A stretch of 64,000 nucleotides of DNA from Rhodanobacteraceae bacterium (GCA_003142815.1 PLNP01000006.1:81840-145839), one strand, 5' to 3'; positions 42,003 through 50,875 are shown, counted from the first letter of the stretch. The notes: generated by a model not told the origin, from the sequence alone. Translations and numbers: made by a program.

Positions 42003-42422
42003 ATGAAATATCGTCTGTATCTGATCGCGTTGGCCCTGTTCCTCGTCAGCCTGCTGTACAACCTTGTGGTCTGGGGCGCGATGCCGCGCTTGCCCGAGGT
42101 CGGTGCTTCGATCGTCGATTCCGCGCGTCGCGAAGCGCCGCTCGCAACGACCTATATCGCCATTGGCGGTCCGCTCGACAGCGCGCTTTCCTCGGCGCAG
42201 TCGTTCGGAGCGCAGCGCCTGACCGACGCGCTCGGTGAAGGGTTCGCGCGGATTCACGAGGATCCCAGCGTTGCGATGGACCTGATCTTCAACACGACGT
42301 GGAACAGCGCGCATCGTTGGCTCAAGACCACGTATTGGGCCGCGCCTTTCTTCCTGCTGCTGACGATTGTTCTGTGGGTGCTGCGCCCACGCCAGGTGCG
42401 CACGCTCGGGCCCAGGCGCTGA
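42003..42422 (+). CDS. hypothetical two-helix membrane protein
   Basis: A 139-residue protein with one N-terminal and one C-terminal membrane helix ('LYLIALALFLVSLLYNLVVW' and 'APFFLLLTIVLWVLRP') and a ~85-residue periplasmic loop rich in alanine and serine. I do not recognise the family. The ATG at 42003 starts the first helix after KYR; the start 8 codons upstream is less likely. It is followed by an unusually structured 440-base leader or sRNA region ending in a terminator. Confidence 0.62.
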   Translation: MKYRLYLIALALFLVSLLYNLVVWGAMPRLPEVGASIVDSARREAPLATTYIAIGGPLDSALSSAQSFGAQRLTDALGEGFARIHEDPSVAMDLIFNTTWNSAHRWLKTTYWAAPFFLLLTIVLWVLRPRQVRTLGPRR

Positions 42423-42782
42423 CGGCGCGGCATGCCAAAAGTTCCCGCAGCGCCGCAAGAATCCGTTGCCGTAATCCGTCAGTGTGGGAGCGTCGTTCCG
42501 CAGCATGATCGGCTATGCGGCATCGCGGCATTGCTGCTCAAGAAAACGGCCAGCGTATCAAATATTTGTGAGATGTTGGTGGCCCAAATTGCTGCTAGCG
42601 TCGCCAGGTTCCTCGGGGGCGAACCTTGAGGAAACGGTACCCGCTGTTTCCGGTGCATGAGAAGGCCCGGAAATCTTTCGCAACAAAATTCACACGTTGG
42701 GGCCATGACAGGGAACCCTGACCGGCAGCTACACGCCGTAACCGTAAAACGCAATCGGGACGAACTGCGCCATGGATGGCGC

Positions 42783-42816
42783 GGAGTGCGGCGAACGGAC
42801 TCGTTCGCCGCACTCC
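42783..42816 (+). repeat. perfect 15-bp hairpin before a terminator
   Basis: GGAGTGCGGCGAACG and CGTTCGCCGCACTCC flank the tetraloop GACT. It lacks a T-run, so it is not itself a classical terminator. It may be a structural stem of a small RNA that ends at 42862. Confidence 0.8.
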
Positions 42817-42827
42817 CAGAAATATCC

Positions 42828-42862
42828 CCGGACGGCGGCGAATGCCCCGTCCGGTTTTTTTT
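42828..42862 (+). terminator. Rho-independent terminator
   Basis: The stem CCGGACGG/CCGTCCGG (8 bp), with an inner GGC-GAAT-GCC extension, is followed by eight T residues. It reads on plus. The nearest upstream plus-strand gene ends 405 bases before it. Confidence 0.88.
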
Positions 42863-42957
42863 GGGCAACGATTGGCCGCGTGTGCAGTGTCGGCTCGTTG
42901 CTTCTGTTGGATCGATGCGGCCGAGATGACGGCGTCGCAAGCCACCTTGTGGCCGGA

Positions 42958-43449
42958 TCAGCCGGCGGCCTGCTCGAAGCGATTGGCGTCGCGATTCTTG
43001 CGCACGCGCGCCGGATCCCAGATGCGCCCGTTCATCGCGATGTAGATGCCGTCGGGCAGGGTCTGCACTGCGCCGACCGCGCAGCCGATGTTGAACACCG
43101 CGTCGGAACCCTGGAACAGCGCCGGATTCAGCGCACCGGTCAACACGATGACCTTGCCGGTGAGGTCGACCAACGCCTGTGCGGTCTCGACCATCGTATC
43201 GGTGCCGTGCGTGACCAGCACGTGGCGGTGCGATTGCTGCTCGATCGCGGTCCGGATCGCCGCGCGATCGTGTTCGTCCATGTGCAGGCTGTCCTTGCGC
43301 AGCACGGGCAGCACATCGAACGTGAACGCGACACCGAGCGCTTGCAGAATGTCGCCGATCTGCGGAGCGCCGATCTGGAATGTGGACTTGTCGTCGAAGT
43401 AGATCTTGTCGATCGTGCCGCCGGTGGTGACGATGGTCAGGTGCTGCAT
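42958..43449 (-). CDS. single-domain asparaginase-like protein
   Basis: A 163-residue protein covering only the N-terminal domain of L-asparaginases: 'MQHLTIVTTGGTIDKIYFDD' with the nucleophile-threonine TGGTI motif, and 'LVTHGTDTMVETAQALVD' with the second catalytic TD pair, then LTGALNPALF. Normal asparaginases have about 330 residues and need a C-terminal domain for the dimeric active site. The frame ends cleanly here and the length suggests a distinct short family, not recent decay. Enzymatic activity is uncertain. Confidence 0.78.
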   Translation of the reverse strand: MQHLTIVTTGGTIDKIYFDDKSTFQIGAPQIGDILQALGVAFTFDVLPVLRKDSLHMDEHDRAAIRTAIEQQSHRHVLVTHGTDTMVETAQALVDLTGKVIVLTGALNPALFQGSDAVFNIGCAVGAVQTLPDGIYIAMNGRIWDPARVRKNRDANRFEQAAG

Positions 43450-43487
43450 GGGTCGGTATTCCGAAGTGACTGCGACGCGCGACTGCG

Positions 43488-45131
43488 TCAGGGATCGTCA
43501 TTGTCGGCGAGCGTCGCCACAGCGTCCATTGCGGACGAGCTCAGCCGCGTCAGGCCATGGCCTGCAAAGATCGCGAGTGCGGCGCGCGCACGCGCGTCGC
43601 CGCGTTCGCGTTCTGCCCAAGCCGCGTGGCGCGCAAGCAGCGCGGCGGCGAAACAGCGCGCAAGCGTCAGCGCAAGCCCGCGCGCGCCGGCCTCGAGTGC
43701 GTCGCGATGCGCCGAATGCGTAGCGAGCCAGTCGCACGCCGCGCTCAGCGAAGCGCGCACTCCGTGGCGGTCGTTGCCCGCTTCGCCGAGAAGCGCGTCG
43801 GCCGCGGTGATTACGCTGTCGACTCCGTTCGCGCCGAGCGCGCGCAGCACGTCGAGCGCCAGTACGTTGGTGGTGCCTTCCCAGATCGGATAGACCTGCG
43901 CATCGCGCAGCAATTGTGGAATGCCGGTGTTCTCGATGTAGCCGGCGCCGCCGAACGCCTCGCAAGCTTCCGAGGCGATGCGCACCGCGAGCTTGCCGGT
44001 CCAGAGTTTCGCGAGCGGCGTCAGCACGCGCAGCAGCGCCCTTTCCTCAGGCGAGGCCGTGCCGGTTTCGACACGGCCGAGCAGTTCCGTCACGAAGAAC
44101 ACCAGCTGGAACGCGGCCTCGAACTCGGCCTGCAGCGAGGCCAAGGTCGCGCGATGCAGCGGCTGCTCGATCAGCGCGCGGCCGAATGCGTGGCGGCGTC
44201 GCGCATACTCGAACGCGAGCGCCAGACAGCGCCGCATCGTTGCCAGCGCGCAGACCGCATTCCAGGTGCGCGTCATATTCAGCATCGGTGCGATCAGGCG
44301 CACGCCGTGCGCGAGTTCGCCGACCGGTTCGGCAAGCGCGCCGTCAAGGCGGATCTCCGCGCTCGGCAGTTCGCGCGTACCGAGCTTGTCCTTGAGCCGA
44401 TCGACGCAAATGCCGTTCCAGCGTCCGCCACTGTCGCGAGTTTCCAGGTAGAACAGCGCGAGTGCGTCGGTGCCCTCGGGGCGCGCCAGGGTTAGCGCCA
44501 TCTCGCCGGTCACCGCCGAGGTGAACCATTTGCGGCCATGCAGGCACCAGCGTCCATCCGCGTCGCGGCACGCAGTCGTCTCGGTGTTGCCGACATCGGA
44601 ACCGCCGATGGTCTCGGTCATCCATTGGCCGGACAGCCACAGCGTCGCCGAATCGCGCGACAGCAGGTGCGGCAGTGCGCGCTCGATCAGTGTGCGATTC
44701 CCCGACGCCTTCAATGCGGTCGCCGCACCATCGCTCATCGCGAGCGGGCAGGTGTAAAACTCGCTCGCGATGTGGTGCAGATAGACGCGTGCGAACTGGT
44801 CGGTGCGCGCATGCGCACCGTGCGTGGTTTCGTGTCCGGCCGCGACGAGGCCGTAGCGCGTGGCCAGCTCCGCGCCGTGCCGCCAGACCGGTGTCGTTTC
44901 AATCTGGTCGACGCGGTTGCCCCATGCATCCCATTGCGTCAGTACGGGTTCGCTCGGTGTTCGCGCGCGGGCCGCGGCCCACGCGGTCGCCGCATGCGCG
45001 CCGAGTTCGTCGAGATCTTTTGCGATCGCCGCATGCACCTCGCGCGGCAGCGCGCGTTCGAGGTATGCGTGCAGCACGCGATCGTCGCGATATTGATTGC
45101 CGAGAACCGGCGCGGTCTGGACGAAATCCAT
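43488..45131 (-). CDS. aidB: AidB-like acyl-CoA dehydrogenase
   Basis: A 547-residue flavoprotein close in length to E. coli AidB (541). It has 'RVYLHHIASEFYTCPLAMSD', WLSGQWMTETIGGSDV (FAD contact T-E-x2-GGSD), 'WCLHGRKWFTSAVTGEMALT' and 'ACEAFGGAGYIENTGIPQLL'. AidB is part of the adaptive response to alkylation in E. coli and binds DNA; isovaleryl-CoA dehydrogenase activity has been reported there. No ada gene is in the window. The ATG at 45131 is preferred to one 20 codons upstream. Confidence 0.9.
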   Translation of the reverse strand: MDFVQTAPVLGNQYRDDRVLHAYLERALPREVHAAIAKDLDELGAHAATAWAAARARTPSEPVLTQWDAWGNRVDQIETTPVWRHGAELATRYGLVAAGHETTHGAHARTDQFARVYLHHIASEFYTCPLAMSDGAATALKASGNRTLIERALPHLLSRDSATLWLSGQWMTETIGGSDVGNTETTACRDADGRWCLHGRKWFTSAVTGEMALTLARPEGTDALALFYLETRDSGGRWNGICVDRLKDKLGTRELPSAEIRLDGALAEPVGELAHGVRLIAPMLNMTRTWNAVCALATMRRCLALAFEYARRRHAFGRALIEQPLHRATLASLQAEFEAAFQLVFFVTELLGRVETGTASPEERALLRVLTPLAKLWTGKLAVRIASEACEAFGGAGYIENTGIPQLLRDAQVYPIWEGTTNVLALDVLRALGANGVDSVITAADALLGEAGNDRHGVRASLSAACDWLATHSAHRDALEAGARGLALTLARCFAAALLARHAAWAERERGDARARAALAIFAGHGLTRLSSSAMDAVATLADNDDP

Positions 45132-45268
45132 GACAATGCGGAATGTGTGGGATGTCTCGTCACGATACGCGTGGCGTCGATAGCGCCGCAAGTCGCCAAG
45201 CGCACCGACGGCGCACGGGTCTTTCTATCGGGCGCTCGCAACCCACGCGATCAGGACAACGGTCACAC

Positions 45269-45853
45269 CTACGCCGCAATCCGTTCGTTCGTGCCGATCG
45301 CCGCCTGCGCGGCCGCGATCGCTTGCGCCTTCTGCTCCGCGTTGATGTTCACGCCCTCGGCGCGGATGATCTCGATATCGGTCACGCCGAGAAAGCCGAA
45401 CAACTGGCGCAGATACGTTTCCTGGAAATCGGCGGCCGCGCCCGGCGTGCCGACGCCATAGAAACCGCCGCGCGAGGACGCGATGATCACGCGCTTGCCG
45501 CTGGCCAGTCCTTCGGGTCCATTCGTGCCGTAGCGGAACGTCTTGCCGGCGACCGCGATGCGGTCGATCCACGCCTTCAGCGCGCTCGGGACCCCGAAGT
45601 TGTACATCGGTGCGCCGATCACCACGACATCCGCGGCGAGGAATTCGTCGAGCACGTCGCCGCCGAGGCGCGCCGCCGGATCGTCGGCGTCCGCGACCGG
45701 CGTCCAGTGCGGCAGCGGCTGCGCAGCGACATCGCGATAAGTCACCTTGGCGCCCGGATGCGCGCGCTTCCACGCTTTGACGATCGCCCCACTCAGTTCG
45801 CGCGAGACGGAATGTGCGCCGAGCGCGCTGGAATCGATATGCAGCAGGTTCAT
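45269..45853 (-). CDS. azoR: FMN-dependent NADH-azoreductase
   Basis: A 194-residue flavodoxin-fold quinone/azo reductase. It has 'LLHIDSSALGAHSVSRELSG', 'VVVIGAPMYNFGVPSALKAW', 'GTNGPEGLASGKRVIIASSR' and 'FLGVTDIEIIRAEGVNI', all standard for AzoR. It reduces quinones and azo compounds with NADH. The ATG at 45853 has GGAGA upstream. It is divergent from a LysR regulator 115 bases away, the usual inducible arrangement. Confidence 0.93.
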   Translation of the reverse strand: MNLLHIDSSALGAHSVSRELSGAIVKAWKRAHPGAKVTYRDVAAQPLPHWTPVADADDPAARLGGDVLDEFLAADVVVIGAPMYNFGVPSALKAWIDRIAVAGKTFRYGTNGPEGLASGKRVIIASSRGGFYGVGTPGAAADFQETYLRQLFGFLGVTDIEIIRAEGVNINAEQKAQAIAAAQAAIGTNERIAA

Positions 45854-45968
45854 GGTGGATCTCCCTCGGCATATACCGATATTCGTTTTGACCGAGGGAG
45901 ACAATAGATCGTGGACAATGAGTCGATAAGTCCGCAAGAATGCGATAGTTCGTTCACCAGGGAGAACG
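45854..45968. promoter_or_regulatory. divergent azoR / LysR promoter region
   Basis: 115 bases separate the two starts. The AT-rich ATATACCGATATTCG near 45871-45885 is the most operator-like patch, with the T-n-A spacing favoured by LysR proteins. A second AT-rich word, AATGCGATAGTTCG, lies near 45939. Confidence 0.45.
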
Positions 45969-46943
45969 ATGATGACGGCGATCAAGGGAGCATTGCACGA
46001 CCTGAACGACCTGCGCTTCTTCGCGGCCGTGGTCGAACATCGCGGTTTCTCGGCAGCTGGGCGCGCGCTCGGCACGCCGAAATCGCGGCTCAGCAAGCGC
46101 GTCGCGCAGCTCGAGGAACGACTCGGCGTGCGCCTGCTGCAGCGGACTACGCGGCGCTTCGCGGTCACCGACATCGGCGAGCGTTTCTACGCGCATTGCC
46201 GCGCCGCGCTGGAAGAGGCGCAGGCCGCGCAGGACGTCGTCGACGAGCTACGTGCCGAACCGCGCGGCATCGTGCGCGTCAGTTGCCCGGTGTCGCTCGC
46301 GCAGACGATCGTCGCGCACGTGCTGCCGGATTTCCTGATCCAGTACCCCAAGGTGCAGGTGCGCTTGCTCGCGACCAACCGACGCGTCGATGTGATCGGC
46401 GAGGGCTTCGACCTCGCGATCCGCGTGCGTGACAAGCTCGATACCGATGCGACGATGGTATTGCGCAGCTTCGGCCAATCGCGCGTTTTGCTGGTCGGGA
46501 GCCCCGCGTTTCTCGACGCGCACGGCAGACCGCAACAACCCGTCGATCTGGAGCGCCTGCCGTTGTTGTCGATGCTCGAACATGACGGCGCGCAGATCGT
46601 CGAACTGTCCGACGCGGACGGCAACAAGGCGAACATCGAGATGCAGGCGCGTGTGGCTTGCGGCGAATTCGCGGTGCTGCATGAGGCGGCCAAACGTGGT
46701 TTGGGCATCGCGATGCTGCCAGAGTTCGTCTGCGCGCCGGCGATCACGCGCGGCGAGCTCGAGGTCGTCCTGCCGGCATGGAGCATGCCGCAGGGCACGA
46801 TGCACTTCGTCTACCCGAGCCGGCGCGGGCAGCTGCCGGGCGTACGCGCATTCGTGGAATTCCTTGCCGAGCGCCTGCCCGGCGCGGTACAGCTGAAGCA
46901 CGAGCAATGCATGCAGCGCAAGCCGGATGAGCGTCCGGCTTGA
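45969..46943 (+). CDS. LysR-type transcriptional regulator
   Basis: A 324-residue LysR protein. The N-terminal winged helix is 'DLRFFAAVVEHRGFSAAGRA' followed by SRLSKRVAQLEERLGVRLLQR and FAVTDIGERF. The C-terminal substrate-binding domain contains SQVDV-like 'VQVRLLATNRRVDVIGEGFD' and LAIRV. Two adjacent ATGs (45969, 45972) follow GGGAGAACG. The likely target is the divergent azoR, as quinone-responsive LysR/azoR pairs are common. Confidence 0.92.
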   Translation: MMTAIKGALHDLNDLRFFAAVVEHRGFSAAGRALGTPKSRLSKRVAQLEERLGVRLLQRTTRRFAVTDIGERFYAHCRAALEEAQAAQDVVDELRAEPRGIVRVSCPVSLAQTIVAHVLPDFLIQYPKVQVRLLATNRRVDVIGEGFDLAIRVRDKLDTDATMVLRSFGQSRVLLVGSPAFLDAHGRPQQPVDLERLPLLSMLEHDGAQIVELSDADGNKANIEMQARVACGEFAVLHEAAKRGLGIAMLPEFVCAPAITRGELEVVLPAWSMPQGTMHFVYPSRRGQLPGVRAFVEFLAERLPGAVQLKHEQCMQRKPDERPA

Positions 46944-46960
46944 TGGAAGGAGTCCCTGCC

Positions 46961-47311
46961 TCAGGAACCAGCGGCTCGCCTGCGTTTGTAGCCGCGCGCG
47001 TCCCAGCCGAGCGCGCCGATCAACACGACGCACAGCAACACTTCCAGCAGCGCCGGCACTCGCGCTGCGGGGATCACCCAGGCCGCGACGATGCCGTGGC
47101 AGAAATAGAACAGCGCGACGATGCCGACCCAGAGCAATGCGCGCCGCGTGCCGGTGCGCAGCGCGAGCAGCGGCAGCAGCAGCGGCGGCAAGGTCAGCAG
47201 CAGCGCAAACGCCGGGCTGCCGCCCGCCGGCGGTGCGAGCCAGAGATACCACGCCAATTGCAGCAAGACGAGCGCCGCCCACGCGATACAACCGATGCGC
47301 AGCGGTTTCAT
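46961..47311 (-). CDS. DUF2069 family membrane protein
   Basis: A 116-residue inner-membrane protein with four helices. 'AWYLWLAPPAGGSPAFALLL', 'LLWVGIVALFYFCHGIVAAW' and a C-terminal basic tail match DUF2069, found beside wrbA in many gammaproteobacteria. Function is unknown. The start overlaps the wrbA stop by 4 bases (ATGA). Confidence 0.88.
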   Translation of the reverse strand: MKPLRIGCIAWAALVLLQLAWYLWLAPPAGGSPAFALLLTLPPLLLPLLALRTGTRRALLWVGIVALFYFCHGIVAAWVIPAARVPALLEVLLCVVLIGALGWDARGYKRRRAAGS

Positions 47312-47907
47312 GGGTGGAACTCCAGTCGCACGGCGATTTCGGCGACGCGTCGCCCGAGCGCGCGCGCGATGATGCGTTCATCGTCGCTGATTTGGTTTTC
47401 CCCGGACACACTGCCGACGTGACTCGCACCATACGGTGAGCCACCGCCGAGTGTGCGGTTCAGCGCAACTTCGGTGTAGGGAACACCGACGATCAGCATG
47501 CCGTGATGAAGCAGCGGCAACATCATCGAGGTGAGCGTGGTTTCCTGACCGCCGTGCATCGTGCTGGTCGAAGTGAACACGCCGGCAGGCTTGCCGACCA
47601 GGCTGCCGGACGCCCACTCCGCCGCGGTCGAGTCGATGAAGTATTTCAGCGGCGCGGCCATGTTGCCGAAACGGGTCGGGCTGCCAAGTACGAGTCCCGC
47701 GCACTCGCGCAGGTCCTCGCGGGTCGCGTACGGCGCGCCTTGATCGGGCTCCGGCGGCTGCGCGATAGCGGTGACGGGCGCAACCGGCGGCACGCTGCGC
47801 AGGCGCGCGCGTGCGCCAGCCACTTCGCCGATGCCGCGCGCGACCAATCGCGCGAGCTGTGCGACCTTGCCCGTGCGGCTGTAGTACAGGACCAGGATTT
47901 CGTTCAT
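47308..47907 (-). CDS. wrbA: NAD(P)H:quinone oxidoreductase WrbA
   Basis: A 199-residue flavodoxin-like quinone reductase. The FMN phosphate loop is 'ILVLYYSRTGKVAQLARLVA'. 'GLVLGSPTRFGNMAAPLKYF' and the FTSTSTMHGGQETT signature are diagnostic of WrbA. It forms an operon with DUF2069 and is divergent from yihY. With azoR it gives two quinone reductases within 2 kb. Confidence 0.94.
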   Translation of the reverse strand: MNEILVLYYSRTGKVAQLARLVARGIGEVAGARARLRSVPPVAPVTAIAQPPEPDQGAPYATREDLRECAGLVLGSPTRFGNMAAPLKYFIDSTAAEWASGSLVGKPAGVFTSTSTMHGGQETTLTSMMLPLLHHGMLIVGVPYTEVALNRTLGGGSPYGASHVGSVSGENQISDDERIIARALGRRVAEIAVRLEFHP

Positions 47908-48002
47908 TCGCGATATGTGCCGAGGTTTGCCTTGAAGCCCTCCCCTTGAACGGGAGGGCTAAATGGTTTGGCGGCGTGCACGCTCTGGGTTAGGCTCGCG
48001 TC
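47908..48002. promoter_or_regulatory. wrbA / yihY divergent region with hairpin
   Basis: 95 bases between divergent genes. GCCCTCCCC-TTGAAC-GGGAGGGC (around 47937-47959) is a strong stem-loop without a T-run. It may be a short intergenic repeat located in the wrbA leader. Confidence 0.45.
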
Positions 48003-49319
48003 ATGTTCTCGCATATCGCGAAGTTTGCCAGAACTCGCTTCGATCGCGAGCGCATCGGTGCGTTTCTGCACTTCACCTGGACGCGCTTCCTCGAAGATCG
48101 CTGTTTCCAGACCGCGGGCGCGCTCGCGTTCACCTCGGTGTTCGCGCTGGTGCCGCTGACCGCTGCCGTGCTCGGCATCCTCGCCGCGTTTCCGGGCTTC
48201 GCCGATTGGCGCGAACAGCTCACCCAGTGGGTGTTCGACAACTTCGTGCCGACCGCCGGCAGCGCGGTGCAGGGCTATGTTACGCAGTTCGCGGACAACG
48301 CGAGCAAGGCGACCGCGGTGGGCGTGCTGGTGCTGCTGTTCAGTGCGGTTTCGCTGATGATGAGCATCGAGGATGTGTTCAACCGCATCTGGCGGGTGCA
48401 GGTTGCGCGCAGTGCCGGCGCACGTTTTTTGATCTACTGGACCGCGTTGACGCTGGGTCCGCTGCTGCTGGTCGCTGCGCTCGTGATCAGCTCGTATGCG
48501 TTTGCGTTGCCGTTCATCGATGCCGCCGATACGCAGTTCTCCCTCAAGGCGCGCGTGCTCTCGGTGTTGCCGTTCGTGATCGTCCTGATCGCTCTGAACG
48601 CGGCGTTCGTGGCCATTCCCAACCGCAATGTGCGGGTTCGCCATGCGTGCATCGGCGCGTCGATCGCGGCCGTGCTGTTCGAGGCCGCCAAGCGTGGCTT
48701 CGCGCTATACGCGACGCAATATGCGAGCTACCAGCAGGTCTATGGCGCGCTCGCGATGGTGCCGATTTTCATCCTGTGGATTTATCTTTCCTGGGCGATC
48801 GTGCTGCTCGGTGCATCGATCACCGCATCGCTGAGCGCGTTCGACTATCGTCCTGCGGCGCTGCGCCTGGCGCGCGGGAATGAGTTTTCCGGCCTGCTCC
48901 GCGTTCTGGCGAGTTTTGCTGCCGCACAACGCGCCGGTGGGGGATTGCGCAGCGCGGACCTGCTCGCCGCCGAACCGTTCCTCACTGACGATCTGCTGCA
49001 ACGCTATCTCGGCGACCTGCACCGCGTCGGCCTGATCCAGCGCGGCGAGCACGGCGAATGGATGGTCGTGCGCGATCTGGCCAGCATCGATCTGCTCGAA
49101 ATCTATCGTGTGGGCGGCTATCGGCTGGCGATCGATGCCAACGTCCCGGGCGGCCATGTGAGCGAAACGGCCGCGACCTTGCTCGGCCATCTCGGCGAAC
49201 AGGTGCGTATCGCGCTCGCCGTGCCGTTGGCAGAGCTGTTTCCGCCCGATGTACCATCGACGCCCACGCACGCGTCGTCGACACCTGCGCCGCAGATACC
49301 TCCGACGGAGCGCAGATGA
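48003..49319 (+). CDS. yihY: YihY/virulence factor BrkB family inner-membrane protein
   Basis: A 438-residue protein. The N-terminal six-helix domain has 'AGALAFTSVFALVPLTAAVL', 'LMMSIEDVFNRIWRVQVARS' and 'YGALAMVPIFILWIYLSWAI', the YihY/BrkB signature. A C-terminal soluble region of ~140 residues looks winged-helix-like. It is often mislabelled RNase BN. Its role may be lipid transport or envelope integrity. The stop overlaps the TlpA-like gene start (ATGA). Confidence 0.92.
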   Translation: MFSHIAKFARTRFDRERIGAFLHFTWTRFLEDRCFQTAGALAFTSVFALVPLTAAVLGILAAFPGFADWREQLTQWVFDNFVPTAGSAVQGYVTQFADNASKATAVGVLVLLFSAVSLMMSIEDVFNRIWRVQVARSAGARFLIYWTALTLGPLLLVAALVISSYAFALPFIDAADTQFSLKARVLSVLPFVIVLIALNAAFVAIPNRNVRVRHACIGASIAAVLFEAAKRGFALYATQYASYQQVYGALAMVPIFILWIYLSWAIVLLGASITASLSAFDYRPAALRLARGNEFSGLLRVLASFAAAQRAGGGLRSADLLAAEPFLTDDLLQRYLGDLHRVGLIQRGEHGEWMVVRDLASIDLLEIYRVGGYRLAIDANVPGGHVSETAATLLGHLGEQVRIALAVPLAELFPPDVPSTPTHASSTPAPQIPPTERR

Positions 49320-49804
49320 AACCGATCCGATTCCTCGTCCTCACGGTGCTCACTGTTTGCGCCAGTGCCGGATACGCGCTGGCGAAAACCGCCGCGCACC
49401 CGACCCTCTCGGTCACGACACTCGATGGCAAGACCTTCGATCTCGCCGCAGAGCACGGCAAGTGGGTGGTGGTGAATTTCTGGGCGACGTGGTGTTCTCC
49501 ATGCATCAAGGAAATGCCGGACATTGCCGCGTTCGTCGCCAGCCACAAGGATATCGCCGCAATTGGGCTCGCCTACGAGGACACCGACAAGGCCGAGGTC
49601 GAGGCGTTCGTGAAGGCACACCCGGTCGCGTATCCATTGGCGCAATTGGATGTATACAAACCACCGGCTGATTTCGATACGCCGCGCGGTCTTCCGACGA
49701 CCTATCTGATCGCTCCCGATGGCAGCGTCGCGAAGAAATTCACCGGGCCGATCATCGCAGCCGATCTCGAAAAAGTGATCGCCGCCGGGCTGCCGAATAA
49801 GTAG
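49316..49804 (+). CDS. TlpA-like periplasmic thioredoxin
   Basis: A 162-residue thioredoxin-fold protein with a signal peptide (MKPIRFLVLTVLTVCASAGYALA) and the redox motif WCSPC at residues about 61-65 in 'VVVNFWATWCSPCIKEMPDI'. The cis-proline is in RGLPTTYLI. It resembles TlpA/ResA reductases that keep periplasmic cysteines reduced. It is translationally coupled to yihY and followed by acylphosphatase. Confidence 0.9.
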   Translation: MKPIRFLVLTVLTVCASAGYALAKTAAHPTLSVTTLDGKTFDLAAEHGKWVVVNFWATWCSPCIKEMPDIAAFVASHKDIAAIGLAYEDTDKAEVEAFVKAHPVAYPLAQLDVYKPPADFDTPRGLPTTYLIAPDGSVAKKFTGPIIAADLEKVIAAGLPNK

Positions 49805-49815
49805 CGAAGCGCCGC

Positions 49816-50082
49816 ATGGCCAGCGTGAGATTCATCGTTTCCGGCATCGTCCAGGGGGTGTTCTTCCGCGCCTCGGCGCAAGCGCGTGCGCGCGAACTCG
49901 GGCTGACCGGGTTCGCGAAGAATCGCGCGGATGGTGGTGTCGAAGTCGTCGCCAGCGGGACGTCTGAAGCGCTGTCCGAACTCGAAACCTGGCTGCACGC
50001 CGGGCCGCCGGCCGCGCACGTCGATGCGGTCGAGCGCGAGGATCTGGCGCCGCAGGAGCACACCGATTTCGCGCGACGCTGA
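49816..50082 (+). CDS. acyP: acylphosphatase
   Basis: An 88-residue enzyme with the phosphate loop V-x-G-x-V-Q-G-V-x-F-R in 'IVSGIVQGVFFRASAQARAR', 'LTGFAKNRADGGVEVVASG' (catalytic asparagine), and a terminal strand with VEREDL. It hydrolyses acyl phosphates. There is an 11-base gap from the thioredoxin gene and a 7-base gap to the pseudouridine synthase. Confidence 0.93.
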   Translation: MASVRFIVSGIVQGVFFRASAQARARELGLTGFAKNRADGGVEVVASGTSEALSELETWLHAGPPAAHVDAVEREDLAPQEHTDFARR

Positions 50083-50089
50083 AAAGCGC

Positions 50090-50875
50090 ATGGCGCGCCA
50101 GCGGCGACCGTCACTATCGCCTGGCAATTACCCGCCCCATACGGTGCCCCAGCCAACACGCGCGCCGCGGCACGGTCTCGCGCGTGCGATCTCCAAGCTC
50201 GGCATCTGTTCGCGCTCGCAGGCGGCAAAGTCGATTGGCGAAGGGCGCGTCGCGGTCAACGGTGCGATCGCACGCGACCCGGAAATGCCGATCGACGCCT
50301 CGCGTGATCGCATCGCGATCGATGGCGCCGACATCGGCGCGCGCGAACGCCTCTACCTCATGCTCAACAAGCCGCGCGGTTATATCACCAGCGCAGCCGA
50401 CGAGCGTGGCCGCGATACCGTGTATGCGTTGCTGGCCGGCGCGGCGTTGCCTTGGCTGGCGCCGGTCGGCCGCCTCGACAAGGCCAGCGAAGGCCTGCTG
50501 CTTCTTACCAATGACAGTGTCTGGGCCGCGCGCATCACCGCGCCGGAATCGCACCTCGACAAGACGTATCACGTGCAGATCGACCGCCCGCCGGATGCTG
50601 CGCTGCTCGCCGCACTGCACGACGGCATTGATGATAAGGGCGAGCGGCTCGCGGTGAAGTCGGCCCGCGAACTGCGCCGCGGCGACAAGAATGCGTGGCT
50701 CGAAATCGTGCTCGACGAAGGCCGCAACCGCCAGATTCGTCGACTTCTCGCCGCGCTCGATGTCGGTGTGCTCCGGCTCGTGCGGGTCGCGCTCGGCGAG
50801 TTGACGCTCGGCACGCTTGCGAAGGGCGAATGGCGCAAGCTCGACGACGACGAGGTCGCGCGCCTGGTCCGGTGA
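50090..50875 (+). CDS. RsuA/RluB-family pseudouridine synthase
   Basis: A 261-residue enzyme. The S4 RNA-binding domain is 'LARAISKLGICSRSQAAKSI' followed by GRVAVNG. The catalytic motif 'VGRLDKASEGLLLLTND' contains the essential aspartate, and RNRQIRRLLAALDV is the family C-motif. It modifies rRNA uridines, and the exact site (RsuA, RluB or RluE/F) is not decided by sequence alone. The ATG at 50090 lies 7 bases after acyP. Confidence 0.9.
   Translation: MARQRRPSLSPGNYPPHTVPQPTRAPRHGLARAISKLGICSRSQAAKSIGEGRVAVNGAIARDPEMPIDASRDRIAIDGADIGARERLYLMLNKPRGYITSAADERGRDTVYALLAGAALPWLAPVGRLDKASEGLLLLTNDSVWAARITAPESHLDKTYHVQIDRPPDAALLAALHDGIDDKGERLAVKSARELRRGDKNAWLEIVLDEGRNRQIRRLLAALDVGVLRLVRVALGELTLGTLAKGEWRKLDDDEVARLVR

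Larger units (their letters stand above)
42423..42957. other. 535-bp non-coding region with strong hairpins; candidate sRNA locus
   Basis: No convincing reading frame on either strand. On plus, a perfect 15-bp stem with a 4-base loop (42783-42816) is followed 11 bases later by a strong T8 terminator (42828-42862). The stretch 42530-42780 is AT-richer than the surroundings and contains TATCAAATATTTGTGAGA and AACAAAATTCACACG. This could be an independent small RNA or a long 3' UTR of the membrane protein gene. No known riboswitch or RNA family is recognised. Confidence 0.35.

Noticed and set aside
48003-49319. RNase BN annotation for the YihY protein
   Set aside because: The protein is a six-helix membrane protein of the YihY/BrkB family. 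True RNase BN is a metallo-beta-lactamase-fold enzyme, which this is not.
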